From contig NZ_CP177354.1 of NCBI RefSeq assembly GCF_046844695.1, positions 5,456,001-5,520,000 on the forward strand: a stretch of 64,000 bases of DNA. The letters run 5' to 3'. Source of the DNA: Pokkaliibacter plantistimulans. Lineage in GTDB: Bacteria > Pseudomonadota > Gammaproteobacteria > Pseudomonadales > Balneatricaceae. Made by a program: the position numbers and the translations under genes. The notes under the pieces are model-generated. The model did not search any database. It saw only the letters and a list, made by a program, of their open reading frames with translations, and was not told where the DNA came from. Shown here piece after piece: positions 16,999 through 26,105 of this stretch. Each line of letters begins with the position of its first letter. Position 1 is the stretch's first letter.

Positions 16999-19203
16999 TC
17001 AGCCCTCTGCCAGCTGGCGCAGAACAATGTCGGCCTGCTGCTGACTGTGCAGCTGGCCATCCTGCAGACGCAGCGCCTGCTGCCAGATACAGATCGGCGC
17101 AGTCACCTCACCAAAGCACACCAGCTCATTGATCAGCGCATCAGCTGAGATCTGCCCGGTATGAGACACTTCTGGCCCCAGTGGCAGGGCATGGCCGCCA
17201 CGACCGAACACCGGAATCTGCTGCAGATCAGCGCTCAGCTCCAGCAGCTGATTGCCCTGATAGTGCTGACCACTCCACAGGTGATACCAGTCGCCTTCCG
17301 GCAGCCAGACCTTTACCTTGCCTCCGGCCTGCAGCACCGGTGCTACCAGCAGTGACGGGCCGCACATGAACTGCGTCTCGAACTGACGGGCGATCACATC
17401 GGCGGGGAAAGCCATGGCCATGGCGCGCATCACCGGCTGCGACGTACGCACTGCCTCTTCCACCGCCCCCATCAGATAGGGAATCAGGCGGTAGCGGAAC
17501 TTGAACTGGGCACGCGCCAGTTGCTCGATCTCTGGCCCGAAGCACCAGGGCTCACGCATGCCGATGCCGTGAATACGGAAGTGGGAAGAGAAGATGCTGG
17601 CCTGCACCCAGCGCAGATACAGCTCACCGCTGGGCTGCTCCTTGCCGTAGAAACCACCCACATCGGTGGAATGATAAGGCGCACCGCTCATACCCCACGA
17701 CAGTCCGCCACGGATGCTGCCCGCCAGACCTTCCCAGTCGCTCTGCGGATCACCGCCCCACTGCAGTGGATAGCGATGACTGCCGGTCCAGCCCGCACGG
17801 CCCCAGACACAGGCCTGATCACCATGGAAGCCGGCACTGGCTTCATAGACGCACTGGTTGTACAGCATCGGATAGACGTTATGCAGCAGCCGGCCTGACT
17901 CGCCGTTATAGGCCACAGCCTCAGCAGGTACCTGCTCGCCAAAGTCCACTTTCATCACATCGACGCCCACGGCAAACAGCTCGTTGTGCTTGTCACGCCA
18001 GTAGGCGTAAGCATCCGGATGGGTGAAGTCGAGAATGCCCGACACCGGCAGCGGCGTCAGTACATTGCCAAAGGGGCTGGTCTTGGCCGAGGTATCCCAG
18101 GCATAACGCAGGGTGTCGCCGTGCTGATCCTTAAGGAACCAGCCTTTGGCAGACATCGCCTCGAAGTCCTTGTTGTTGACCGAAACCAGCGGGTATTCCC
18201 AGCAGCAGACCTTGAAGTCCAGCGCTTTCAGCTGGCTGACCACGCGTGCGGGGTCAGGATAGCGGCTGGGGTCCCACTCGAAGTTGTAACGGGTCGGTGT
18301 GTCCTGCCAGGCACGACCGTCGAAGGTGATGACGTCAGCCGGGAAATCCTTGTCGCGCAGCTCGTTGGCGGCGGCCATGATTTCCTCTTCGGTGCGGTAA
18401 TAGGCACGGCTGACCCAGACGCCCAGCGACCACAGTGGCACCGCCGGAGCCTTACCGGTCAGATCGGTGTAGGCCCGCAGCAGTTCTGCCGGGCTGTCTT
18501 CGGCGAACAGGAATACGTCCAGCACCTGCTCTTCCACCACCAGCCCGTAGCTGCGATGGCTCCACTGGCCATAGCCGACGCCGTGCTGCACGTTGGCCGT
18601 GGTATGCACATACAGGCCCCAGCCCTCAGGGCTCCAGGCAAAAGGTGTGTTCTTGTAGGCCAGCTCGGTGTTGACCCCCAGCGCGTCCTCTACATAGCTG
18701 GTCACCAGCTGGCCACGCTTGTTGAGCGCGGTGAACTTCTCACCGAGACCGTAGACGGCGGTATCCGACTGCAGCGCCAGACTCAGCATCCAGTGGCCGC
18801 TGCTCTCATGGCAGGCCAGATTGGGAATCCGCGCCCAGCCACGGAAGTGTTCATCAGTGACCGACTGCAGACGCAACTGACCGTGACGATGCAGCTCCAG
18901 CCGGAACGTTTCGGCATCCAGTCTGAGCATGCAGGCACCGGTGTCCAGCTCATAGCCACCCGCCACTTCCCGCACTGACTGGAAGCTGCCGCTGGCCTGA
19001 CTGCTGAGCAGGCCATAGCCTGCCAGCCGCTGATCACGCCCGGCCACATCACCACCGCTCAGGCAACGAAGACGCAGGGTAGTCGGCGTCCAGGCCGTCA
19101 CTTCCAGCACATGTTCACCGCAGCTGAAGTACACCTGCTGGTGGTCCTGTCGGCTCAGGGTCAGACCCTGCAGGCGTTGAAACTCGGTAAAGTCCATCGT
19201 CAT
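16999..19203 (-). CDS. Glycoside hydrolase family 31, alpha-xylosidase-like (YicI type)
   Basis: A 734-residue cytoplasmic glycosidase (no signal peptide). The nucleophile motif of the YicI branch, MKVDFGEQVP, lies near residue 420, and WGMSGAPYHSTDVGGFYG follows in the barrel. E. coli YicI releases xylose from the non-reducing end of isoprimeverose and other alpha-xylosides. The gene sits between the TRAP binding protein and the TauE-like gene in an operon for oxidative sugar breakdown, which supports release of a pentose from an imported xyloside. An alpha-glucosidase activity cannot be excluded. Confidence 0.85.
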   Translation of the reverse strand: MTMDFTEFQRLQGLTLSRQDHQQVYFSCGEHVLEVTAWTPTTLRLRCLSGGDVAGRDQRLAGYGLLSSQASGSFQSVREVAGGYELDTGACMLRLDAETFRLELHRHGQLRLQSVTDEHFRGWARIPNLACHESSGHWMLSLALQSDTAVYGLGEKFTALNKRGQLVTSYVEDALGVNTELAYKNTPFAWSPEGWGLYVHTTANVQHGVGYGQWSHRSYGLVVEEQVLDVFLFAEDSPAELLRAYTDLTGKAPAVPLWSLGVWVSRAYYRTEEEIMAAANELRDKDFPADVITFDGRAWQDTPTRYNFEWDPSRYPDPARVVSQLKALDFKVCCWEYPLVSVNNKDFEAMSAKGWFLKDQHGDTLRYAWDTSAKTSPFGNVLTPLPVSGILDFTHPDAYAYWRDKHNELFAVGVDVMKVDFGEQVPAEAVAYNGESGRLLHNVYPMLYNQCVYEASAGFHGDQACVWGRAGWTGSHRYPLQWGGDPQSDWEGLAGSIRGGLSWGMSGAPYHSTDVGGFYGKEQPSGELYLRWVQASIFSSHFRIHGIGMREPWCFGPEIEQLARAQFKFRYRLIPYLMGAVEEAVRTSQPVMRAMAMAFPADVIARQFETQFMCGPSLLVAPVLQAGGKVKVWLPEGDWYHLWSGQHYQGNQLLELSADLQQIPVFGRGGHALPLGPEVSHTGQISADALINELVCFGEVTAPICIWQQALRLQDGQLHSQQQADIVLRQLAEG

Positions 19204-19302
19204 CGTCTCGAATCAGTCTTTCTCAGGGCAGCAGCTCCCCGTCACCTGCACCGAAGCGCAGATGAGGCAGGGACACTACTCATATCGGTTCTACTATCTA
19301 GC

Positions 19303-19326
19303 GGCGGTAAGCGATGGCTTACCGCC
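19303..19326 (-). other. Intercistronic hairpin between dctP-like and GH31 genes
   Basis: GGCGGTAAGC (19303-19312) and GCTTACCGCC (19317-19326) make a perfect 10-bp stem with a 4-base loop, 29 bases past the binding-protein stop codon in the 151-bp gap. No T-tract follows, so it fits a transcript-stabilising or partially terminating element that keeps the upstream binding protein more highly expressed than the glycosidase. Confidence 0.55.
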
Positions 19327-19354
19327 TGCCGCGCACGCGGCTATGAACGTGTTA

Positions 19355-20419
19355 TCAGCCGGCAGGTTTCAGGCTGGCTTCACAGCTGTTGACCGCATTT
19401 TCTACGGTATCCTGCCACTTGCTGCCGTACTGGTCGGAAAACCACTTATGAATCGGCTCGGCGGCTTTGACAAACTCGGCCTTCTCCTGCTCGGAAGGGG
19501 TATAGACCGTGCCACCGCCTTTCTTGAACGCCTCGTAAGCTTCAATCTGGCGACGCTTGGGCATCACGATGGTGGTCCAGCGCAGCGCGTCGAAGCCATC
19601 ATCAACGACCTGCTTGAGATCATCCGGCAGCTCGGCAAAGGCATCCTGGTTCATCCACCACATGGAGCCCATGTAGCCGTGACCGTCCAGGGTGATGTAT
19701 TTGATGTGCTCGTTCAGCTTGGCACTCATGATGTCGGTGATGCCGTTCTTGGTGCCTTCGATCACGCCGGTAGCCAGTGAGGTGTAGACCTCAGACCAGC
19801 CGATCGGCGTCGGGGTGCCGCCCATGTTCTTCACCAGCTCCATCTGAATCGGGGAGTTGATGGTACGGATCTTCATGCCTTTGACGTCAGCCGGGCTCTT
19901 GATCTGTTTGCTGACGGTGGCGAAGTTGCGCCAGCCACCGGTATTGCCGATGGTCATCAGACGCATGGAGCCGGTACGCTTCAGCACTTCTTCACGCAGC
20001 TCGCCGACCAGCGGTCCGCCCAGAGCACACTCGGCCACCCGGTCAGAGGGGAACATGTAGGGCACGTCCAGCGCCTGGATTTCCGGGAAGACGTTGGACA
20101 CGCCGCCGGTGGTGGCCTGGAAAATCTGGATCAGGTTGGACTGCAGCGACTCGATACATTCCACTGGCGCACCACACAGCTGGCCACCGGGATACAGCTG
20201 CACGGCGATGCGGCCATTGGAGTGCGACTCAACGTAATCCTTGAACACCAGCGCACCGTCGTAGTCTTCGTCGTCGGTATTGGACAGATGCACCAGGTTA
20301 AATGTGAAATCCGCGGCACTGGCGGCCAGCGGCATCAGAGCAGCACTGCCCAGCACGCCCGCCAAGGCCAGAGTTTTGACCGCTGCAGCAACAGGTTTGA
20401 GTGTGGAATGCTTCGGCAT
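19355..20419 (-). CDS. TRAP transporter substrate-binding protein, DctP family
   Basis: A 354-residue secreted binding protein. The start at 20419 gives a signal peptide (VKTLALAGVLGSAALMPLA, cleavage after ASA-ADF). The DctP pattern is present: KDYVESHSNGRIAVQLYPGG, and the ligand-contact region KIRTINSPIQMELVKNMGG with its conserved arginine. In-frame sequence up to 20695 belongs to the DctM gene and intergenic DNA. Its permease genes are directly upstream on the same strand. The catabolic context suggests a sugar acid or oligosaccharide acid as ligand. Confidence 0.92.
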   Translation of the reverse strand: MPKHSTLKPVAAAVKTLALAGVLGSAALMPLAASAADFTFNLVHLSNTDDEDYDGALVFKDYVESHSNGRIAVQLYPGGQLCGAPVECIESLQSNLIQIFQATTGGVSNVFPEIQALDVPYMFPSDRVAECALGGPLVGELREEVLKRTGSMRLMTIGNTGGWRNFATVSKQIKSPADVKGMKIRTINSPIQMELVKNMGGTPTPIGWSEVYTSLATGVIEGTKNGITDIMSAKLNEHIKYITLDGHGYMGSMWWMNQDAFAELPDDLKQVVDDGFDALRWTTIVMPKRRQIEAYEAFKKGGGTVYTPSEQEKAEFVKAAEPIHKWFSDQYGSKWQDTVENAVNSCEASLKPAG

Positions 20420-20490
20420 AACGGGTACTCCATAGTTGTTTTTATGCATCGTTACAGTAGCAACAGGCTCAGCCACGCCGGGCTTACCTG

Positions 20491-21777
20491 CTATCCGGCA
20501 AAACCGAACAGTCTTGGCAGCGTCAGGGTCAACGCCGGGATATAGGTGATCAGTGCGATCACCGCGATATGCACCGCCAGATAAGGCAACATCTCGCGAG
20601 CAATGGTTTCCACCCGGGTGTTGCTGATACTGGAGGCGACAAACAGCACCAGCCCCATCGGCGGCGTCGCCAGACCAATGGTCAGGTTCACACACATGAC
20701 GATGGCGAAGTGCAGTGGATCAATGCCGTTCTGCATCAGTACCGGGCCAAGAATCGGACCCAGAATCAGAATCGCCGGGCCGGCATCAAGGAACATGCCG
20801 ACGATCAAGAGCACGATATTGATGATCAGCAACAGCAGCAGCGGATTGTGTGTGACTTCCAGCACCAGATGGGCAATTTTCTGCGGCGTGCCGGACAGGC
20901 TGACCACCGAGGAGAAGGCCACCGCCGAACCCACCAGGAACAGGATGACCGCAGAGCTTTTGGCGGTGTCATAGAGCACACCGGGCAAATCTTTCCAGGT
21001 CATTTCACGGCTGATCAGACTGATCACCAGCGCATAGGCTGCCGATACCGCTGCCGCTTCCGTCGGGGTGAAGATGCCTGACAGAATGCCGCCGAGCAGA
21101 ATCACCGGTGTCATCAGCGGCCAGAACGCCTCCTTGGTGGCTTTGCCACGCTGCTTCCAGCTGGCCTTCTCCGCCGCGACCGGATAGTTACGGCGTTTGG
21201 CCAGCAGCCAGGTCATGGCCATCATGCCGCCACCGATCATCGCGCCGGGGACGATACCCGCAGCAAACAAGCCACCCACCGACACGTTCATCACATAGGC
21301 ATAGAGAATCATGATGCCGCTGGGCGGTATGATCGGGCCGATGATGGACGACGCGGCAGTGACGGCCGCAGCAAACTTGCGGCTGTAACCGTTCTGCTCC
21401 ATGGCCGGAATCAGCATCTTGCCCAGCGTCGAGCAGTCGGCCACGGCGGAGCCACTCAGCCCGGCAAACAGCATGGAAGAGAGAATATTGATCTGTGCCA
21501 GCCCGCCGCGCAGATGGCCGATAAAAGCCTGACTGAAGTTCACCAGCCCCAGAGTGATACCGCTGCGGTTCATGATCTCGCCCGCCAGCATGAAGAACGG
21601 CACCGCCATCAGCGGGAAGCTGTCGATCCCGTTATACAGTCGCTGCGTCAGCATCAGGAAGAAGGCTTCCTTGCCTTCCAGCACCAGACTGATGCCCGGT
21701 GCTAGTAACATCGCAAACGCCACCGGCAGGCCAATCGCCATGGACGCCAGCAGTACCCAGAAAAATGCCAGAGACAT
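20491..21777 (-). CDS. TRAP transporter large permease, DctM
   Basis: A 428-residue membrane protein with about 12 helices. Typical DctM features include VPFFMLAGEIMNRSGIT, FAGLSGSAVADCSTLGKMLI and IIPPSGIMILYAYV. The start at 21777 (MSLAFFWVLLASMAIGLPVAF region) gives the normal length; in-frame sequence up to 22017 overlaps the DctQ gene and is rejected. It is preceded by dctQ with a 13-bp gap and followed by dctP. Confidence 0.95.
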   Translation of the reverse strand: MSLAFFWVLLASMAIGLPVAFAMLLAPGISLVLEGKEAFFLMLTQRLYNGIDSFPLMAVPFFMLAGEIMNRSGITLGLVNFSQAFIGHLRGGLAQINILSSMLFAGLSGSAVADCSTLGKMLIPAMEQNGYSRKFAAAVTAASSIIGPIIPPSGIMILYAYVMNVSVGGLFAAGIVPGAMIGGGMMAMTWLLAKRRNYPVAAEKASWKQRGKATKEAFWPLMTPVILLGGILSGIFTPTEAAAVSAAYALVISLISREMTWKDLPGVLYDTAKSSAVILFLVGSAVAFSSVVSLSGTPQKIAHLVLEVTHNPLLLLLIINIVLLIVGMFLDAGPAILILGPILGPVLMQNGIDPLHFAIVMCVNLTIGLATPPMGLVLFVASSISNTRVETIAREMLPYLAVHIAVIALITYIPALTLTLPRLFGFAG

Positions 21778-21790
21778 GCTTAGGCCCTCC

Positions 21791-22348
21791 TTACAGCTGC
21801 TTCCACAGCGCCTGACCCGGCTGGGCCTGCAGCTGTGCCTGACGCCGCTCCGGTAACAAACCGGTGATGGCATCAAGAATGAGTTCCACATACACCAGCA
21901 TCGACAGGCCAAAACCGATAGGCATCGACAGGTAGACCCAGTACTTGGTGATAGGCAGCGAGGTGGCGAAAATGCGCGCGCCCTTGCTGGCAAACAGCCA
22001 GCTCTTCTCCAGTGCAAAGAACAGCACCACCATGATCAGCGTATACAGCACGATCTCCAGTAAATAGCGGGTACGACGCCAGAGCAGGTGGGAGAAGAAG
22101 TCCAGCGCGGCGTGCTGGCCCTTGTAGCAGACGATGGGCAGGGCGATGAAGGTCATCCACACCATCATGTAGCGCCCGGCTTCTTCGGTCCACGCCAGGG
22201 CATCATTGAACACATAGCGGCACACCACCTGCAGCAGGATCACCAGCGTCATCACCGCCACCAGCGTCAGCGACAGGTATTTGGCCACACTGAGCAGGCC
22301 CAGATTGAGCCGACGCAATCCGCTGCGCAGCAGATTGAGCCCCATCAT
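21791..22348 (-). CDS. TRAP transporter small permease, DctQ
   Basis: A 185-residue protein with four hydrophobic segments, the standard size for DctQ. FNDALAWTEEAGRYMMVWMT is the conserved family signature between helices 1 and 2, and the HAALDFF motif follows. The start overlaps the aldolase stop codon (ATGA at 22345-22348), so the transporter is translated as part of the catabolic operon. Confidence 0.93.
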   Translation of the reverse strand: MMGLNLLRSGLRRLNLGLLSVAKYLSLTLVAVMTLVILLQVVCRYVFNDALAWTEEAGRYMMVWMTFIALPIVCYKGQHAALDFFSHLLWRRTRYLLEIVLYTLIMVVLFFALEKSWLFASKGARIFATSLPITKYWVYLSMPIGFGLSMLVYVELILDAITGLLPERRQAQLQAQPGQALWKQL

Positions 22349-23124
22349 AGTGCCTCCCCGAGGCCCTGCCGGGCGTCAGCCAGCTGTTCGCGGCATTTGC
22401 TCAGCAGGTTGGCCACATCGTTGGCGATGGAGACATAGCTGAAGCCCACCTTGAAGGCCCACACCGCATCAGCAGGGGATGGCATGACCGTGCCCACGGC
22501 AATCCCCGCCTCACGGCAACGCGCCACGGTATCTGCCGCCAGCTGTCGTACTTCCGGATGATTGACCTGACCGTGCAGGCCCAGTGCTGCCGACAGATCA
22601 CCGGGGCCGATAAACACGGCACTGATGCCCGGCACCTTGCCGATATCCACTGCCTGCATCAGCGCTTCGGGGGATTCCAGCTGGGCCATCAGGCAGATGG
22701 CGTCATTGGCCTCTTCCACGTAGGTGGCGCGGATACCATAACGGCTGGCACGGTGCATCTTGGCAAAACCACGCCGCCCCGCAGGCGGATAGAAAGCGGC
22801 CTGTACGATGGCTTCGGCTTCGGCCACGTTTTCCACAAAGGGGAAGTACAGGTTCATGGCACCCAGATCCAGCGCCTGCTTGATGGCGATGGGGTCATGG
22901 CTAGCCATGCGCACCACCGGCTGAGTGGCGGTCTGCTCTACCGCACGCAACAGCTGCAGCAGATCCTGGGTGTTGCTCGGACCATGCTCAAGATCGAGCA
23001 CCAGATAGTCGTAATCCAGATGAGCCAGGGCCTCGGCAATGGTTGAGCTGCCCGACAGGCTCCACCCACCCAATTGACGCTGACCAGCCAGGAGTTTGTT
23101 TTTAAAGGTATTGTTCAGGCTCAT
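22345..23124 (-). CDS. HpcH/HpaI family aldolase, 2-keto-3-deoxy acid aldolase
   Basis: A 259-residue class II pyruvate aldolase. Family motifs are clear: DYLVLDLEHGPSNTQDLLQL, RMASHDPIAIKQALDLGAMN and SAVFIGPGDLSAALG. These carry the base, substrate-binding arginine and metal ligands in relatives such as GarL and HpaI. It should split a 2-keto-3-deoxy sugar acid into pyruvate plus an aldehyde; for 2-keto-3-deoxyxylonate the aldehyde would be glycolaldehyde. Its start overlaps the dehydratase stop by one base (TGATG), matching consecutive pathway steps. Confidence 0.9.
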   Translation of the reverse strand: MSLNNTFKNKLLAGQRQLGGWSLSGSSTIAEALAHLDYDYLVLDLEHGPSNTQDLLQLLRAVEQTATQPVVRMASHDPIAIKQALDLGAMNLYFPFVENVAEAEAIVQAAFYPPAGRRGFAKMHRASRYGIRATYVEEANDAICLMAQLESPEALMQAVDIGKVPGISAVFIGPGDLSAALGLHGQVNHPEVRQLAADTVARCREAGIAVGTVMPSPADAVWAFKVGFSYVSIANDVANLLSKCREQLADARQGLGEAL

Positions 23125-24845
23125 CAGAAAATCTCCGGTTCGGAAACGGGCGCATTGCCCTGCAGAAAATCAAAGTCACAGCCCTGATCAGCCTGCGTCA
23201 CATGACGGCTGAACATGGCACCGTAGCCGCGCTCGTAATGGGCTTGTGGCGGTTGCCAGGCCGCCTTGCGGCGCGCCAGCTCATCGTCGTCGACACACAG
23301 ATGCAGACGTCGCGCATCCACATCCAGCTCAATCCAGTCACCGGTCTGCACCAGCGCCAGCGGGCCACCGATATAGGATTCCGGGGTCACATGCAGCACG
23401 CAGGTACCAAAGTGGGTACCACTCATGCGCGCATCGCTGATGCGCACCATGTCACGCACGCCCTGCTGCAGCAGCTTCTTCGGAATCGGCAGGCCACCCC
23501 ACTCCGGCATGCCCGGTCCGCCCTGGGGGCCGGCATTTTTCAGCACCAGCACCGTAGAGGCATCCACCTCCAGCGCCGGGTCATCAATACGGGCATTCAT
23601 TTCGGCGTGGTTTTCAAACACCAGTGCCTGTCCACGATGCTTCAGCAGTGCAGGGGTAGCTGCGGAGGGTTTCAGCACTGCGCCCGTCGGGCTAAGGTTG
23701 CCCTTCAGCACGGCCAGCGTGCCCTGACTGGTGATGGGGTTGTCGAGGCTGCGGATCACGTCGTCGTTATAAATCTCGGCGTCTTCCAGGTTGCTGCCGA
23801 GGGTCCGACCGTTGACGGTGGGCTGCTCCAGATTGAGATAGCCCGCCAAACGGCTCATCAGGGCAGGCAGACCACCGGCGTAGAACAGGTCTTCCATCAG
23901 ATAGCTGCCGGAAGGCATCAGGTTGGCGATCACCGGAATCCGCTGCGACCAGTAATCCAGCCGTTCCAGAGGCAGGCTGATCCCCAGACGCCCCGCCATC
24001 GCGGGCAGATGCACCGCGGCATTGGTCGAGCCGCCCATGGCCATATACGTGATGAGGGCATTGTCGAAAGCCGCCTCGTTGACGATATCGCTGGGTTTGA
24101 GGTCTTCCCACACCATCTGCACGATGCGCTCACCGGCCAGCGAGCACATCCGCGGATGGGCAGAATCGGCCGCCGGGATAGTGCAGGCGCCGGGCAGCGT
24201 CATACCCAGTGCTTCGGCAATCGCGGTCATGGTCGACGCAGTGCCCATGGTGTTGCAGGTGCCGTGAGAGCGGGTCATCGATGACTCCAGTCTGAGCCAG
24301 TCCTGCTCGCTCAGATTGCCGGCACGCTTCTCATCCCAGAACTTGCGGGTATGGGTGCCGGTGCCAATCTTCTGCCCCTTGAACCAGCCGCTCAGGGTCG
24401 CACCGGCAGGAATATAGATAGCCGGCACGTTCATGCTGAAAGCCCCCATCAGCAGGCCGGGGGTGGTCTTGTCACAGCCACCCATCAGTATCGCCCCGTC
24501 AATGGGGTGGCTGCGCAGCAGCTCTTCCACTTCCATGGCAAGGAAGTTGCGATACAGCATGGTGGTCGGTTTGACCATCACCTCGCCCAGCGACATGGCG
24601 GGCAGCTCCAGCGGGAAACCACCCGCCCGGATAATGCCTTCGCGCACATTTTGCGCCCGCTCACGCAGGTGCTTGTGGCAGGTACTGATATCGCTCCATG
24701 TGTTGATGATGCCGATCACCGGCTTGCCCATGAACTCTTCACGGCGATAGCCCGTCTGCTGGGTACGCTGACGGTGGGCAAAGGCACGCATGTTGTCCGC
24801 GGCAAACCAGCGCTGGCTGCGCAGGTTCTCAAGTGTCTTGGTCAT
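23124..24845 (-). CDS. IlvD/Edd family sugar-acid dehydratase (aldonate dehydratase)
   Basis: A 573-residue Fe-S dehydratase. Cluster cysteines and metal sites appear in NTWSDISTCHKHL, LMGGCDKTTPGLLMGA and SHGTCNTMGTASTM. The length and the N-terminal RSQRWFAADNMRAFAHRQR resemble L-arabonate/D-xylonate dehydratases rather than IlvD proper. It should remove water from a C5 (or C6) aldonate to give the 2-keto-3-deoxy acid used by the aldolase encoded next. It is the first gene of the leftward operon. Confidence 0.92.
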   Translation of the reverse strand: MTKTLENLRSQRWFAADNMRAFAHRQRTQQTGYRREEFMGKPVIGIINTWSDISTCHKHLRERAQNVREGIIRAGGFPLELPAMSLGEVMVKPTTMLYRNFLAMEVEELLRSHPIDGAILMGGCDKTTPGLLMGAFSMNVPAIYIPAGATLSGWFKGQKIGTGTHTRKFWDEKRAGNLSEQDWLRLESSMTRSHGTCNTMGTASTMTAIAEALGMTLPGACTIPAADSAHPRMCSLAGERIVQMVWEDLKPSDIVNEAAFDNALITYMAMGGSTNAAVHLPAMAGRLGISLPLERLDYWSQRIPVIANLMPSGSYLMEDLFYAGGLPALMSRLAGYLNLEQPTVNGRTLGSNLEDAEIYNDDVIRSLDNPITSQGTLAVLKGNLSPTGAVLKPSAATPALLKHRGQALVFENHAEMNARIDDPALEVDASTVLVLKNAGPQGGPGMPEWGGLPIPKKLLQQGVRDMVRISDARMSGTHFGTCVLHVTPESYIGGPLALVQTGDWIELDVDARRLHLCVDDDELARRKAAWQPPQAHYERGYGAMFSRHVTQADQGCDFDFLQGNAPVSEPEIF

Positions 24846-24949
24846 AGGCCCGTTCTTTATTCTTGTCCGGTGTCGGCCAAACAGGTTGAGGCTGATTTTG
24901 GCCTTACTTCAGCAAAGCCCTTGACGGGTGCTCTGCTATCATGTGTTAT

Positions 24950-24967
24950 ATGTCTTATATAAGACAT
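24950..24967. promoter_or_regulatory. Perfect 18-bp palindrome, likely GntR-family operator
   Basis: ATGTCTTATATAAGACAT is identical to its own reverse complement. It sits 105 bp upstream of the dehydratase start and 228 bp upstream of the regulator start and overlaps plausible -10 elements of both directions. Perfect dyads of this size beside a GntR/UTRA gene are typical operators; the assignment to this regulator is inferred. Confidence 0.65.
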
Positions 24968-25080
24968 GAAATTAAAACGACTGGCAACCCCTGGGCAAAA
25001 ACTTCTCACTCACAGGGTGCAAAAAAGGTGACGCGACAGGGTAGCCTTGTAGCGAAATACCGCCAGTGGTGCGCTTCCGG

Positions 25081-25096
25081 TAGCGAAAATTCGCTA
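25081..25096. promoter_or_regulatory. Second dyad, TAGCGAA-AA-TTCGCTA
   Basis: Two 7-base arms TAGCGAA/TTCGCTA flank an AA spacer. A matching half site, TAGCGAAAT, occurs at 25050. The sequence is unrelated to the 24950 palindrome, so a second regulator or a separate autoregulatory site is possible. Confidence 0.4.
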
Positions 25097-25194
25097 TCTG
25101 TGAAATAAAGCAGCATGTCCAAATCGAATTCAGACGGCCTGACCCGTGCTCTTAAGCACGGTACAAACAGCCACCGTCTACTGCGTGATAGAGC

Positions 25195-25965
25195 GTGATG
25201 ATGGAAAGTTCAGCAGCCAGTCCTACACAATCCGCGGCGACCAGCCCCAGTTCTGGCCCGCAATATCAGCCCCTGTACAAACAGGTGCAGCAGCTGATCA
25301 CCCAGTACATTATTGAAGGCCGCTGGAAGGCCGGTGAGATGCTGCCCAGCGAGTTTCAGCTGGCCGATCTGTTCGGCGTCAGCCAGGGCACGGTGCGCAA
25401 GGCATTGAATGCCATGACCGACGAACACATCCTGTTCCGCCGTCAGGGCGTCGGTACCTTCGTCTCCGAACACACCCTGCAGCAGACCCTGTTCCATTTC
25501 TTCCATATCGTCGCCGATGGCGGCACACCGGAGCTGCCCAATGCGCAGCTGCGTGGCATGAGCAAAATAGCCGCCGACCAGCGTATTGCCGCGGCGCTCA
25601 ATCTCACCGAAGGCAGCCCGGTGATCCGTATTGACCGCCTGCGCGCGATGCATGGCAAACCCTGTATCCGCGAAGAGATTCTGCTGCCGCACGCGCTGTT
25701 TGGTGATCTGCATCTGCTGCCTGAGCTGCCCCATTCGCTCTATCACTTTTACCAGCAGCAGTATCAGGTCAACGTGCACAAGGCCTGTGATCGCATCAAG
25801 GCCGATCTGGCCAACGCTGACGATGCCGCTGCCTTGGATATCCCCCCCGGGGCCCCAGTATTAGTAGTGGAACGTATTGCCAAGGCGCTGGATGGCAAAC
25901 CGGTGGAATACCGTACCAGCCGGGTACGCAGCGATGACTTCCACTATCTGGTTGAGCTGAACTAG
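25195..25965 (+). CDS. GntR/HutC family regulator with UTRA ligand domain
   Basis: A transcription regulator of about 256 residues. The winged helix-turn-helix spans roughly residues 20-90 (PLYKQVQQLITQYIIEGRW, then MLPSEFQLADLFGVSQGTVR and FRRQGVGTFV). The UTRA effector domain follows, with VIRIDRLRAMHGKPCIREE. The start is GTG at 25195 or one of the ATGs at 25198 and 25201; none has a strong ribosome site. It heads the right arm and should sense a sugar or sugar acid to control both arms. The end of the gene lies inside an 18-bp tandem repeat. Confidence 0.9.
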   Translation: MMMESSAASPTQSAATSPSSGPQYQPLYKQVQQLITQYIIEGRWKAGEMLPSEFQLADLFGVSQGTVRKALNAMTDEHILFRRQGVGTFVSEHTLQQTLFHFFHIVADGGTPELPNAQLRGMSKIAADQRIAAALNLTEGSPVIRIDRLRAMHGKPCIREEILLPHALFGDLHLLPELPHSLYHFYQQQYQVNVHKACDRIKADLANADDAAALDIPPGAPVLVVERIAKALDGKPVEYRTSRVRSDDFHYLVELN

Positions 25966-26037
25966 CTGGTCGAGCTGAACTAGCCGGTCGAGCTGAACTG
26001 GCTGGACGAACTGAATTAGCAGGTCGTGAACTAACAG
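25951..26037 (+). repeat. 18-bp tandem repeat carrying the regulator's stop codon
   Basis: Units GTTGAGCTGAACTAGCTG (25951), GTCGAGCTGAACTAGCCG (25969), GTCGAGCTGAACTGGCTG (25987) and GACGAACTGAATTAGCAG (26005), plus a partial fifth unit. The first unit encodes the last residues VELN and the stop of the GntR gene. Because 18 is a multiple of three the later units keep the same frame and repeat the stop codons. Confidence 0.85.
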
Positions 26038-26105
26038 CCCAGACCCTGCAACGGCCCGCCTCTGGCGATGAACTGATAACGATAAACTGTGCGATGAGGA
26101 CGATT

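Larger units (their letters stand above)
24846..25194. promoter_or_regulatory. Divergent promoter region between the two catabolic arms
   Basis: A 349-bp intergenic region with no gene seen. It is locally AT-rich around 24940-24975 and holds two good palindromes (24950-24967 and 25081-25096) plus a 7-bp hairpin, CCGTGCT/AGCACGG, at 25144-25161. Possible promoter elements are TTGACG at 24921 with TGTTAT 17 bases on for the rightward arm, and TTGCCA (minus strand, 24987-24982) with TCTTAT 17 bases on for the leftward operon. Both promoter readings are weak matches. Confidence 0.6.

Noticed and set aside
25195..25965. FadR-type GntR regulator
   Set aside because: The C-terminal half follows the UTRA (HutC) pattern rather than the helical FadR ligand domain.
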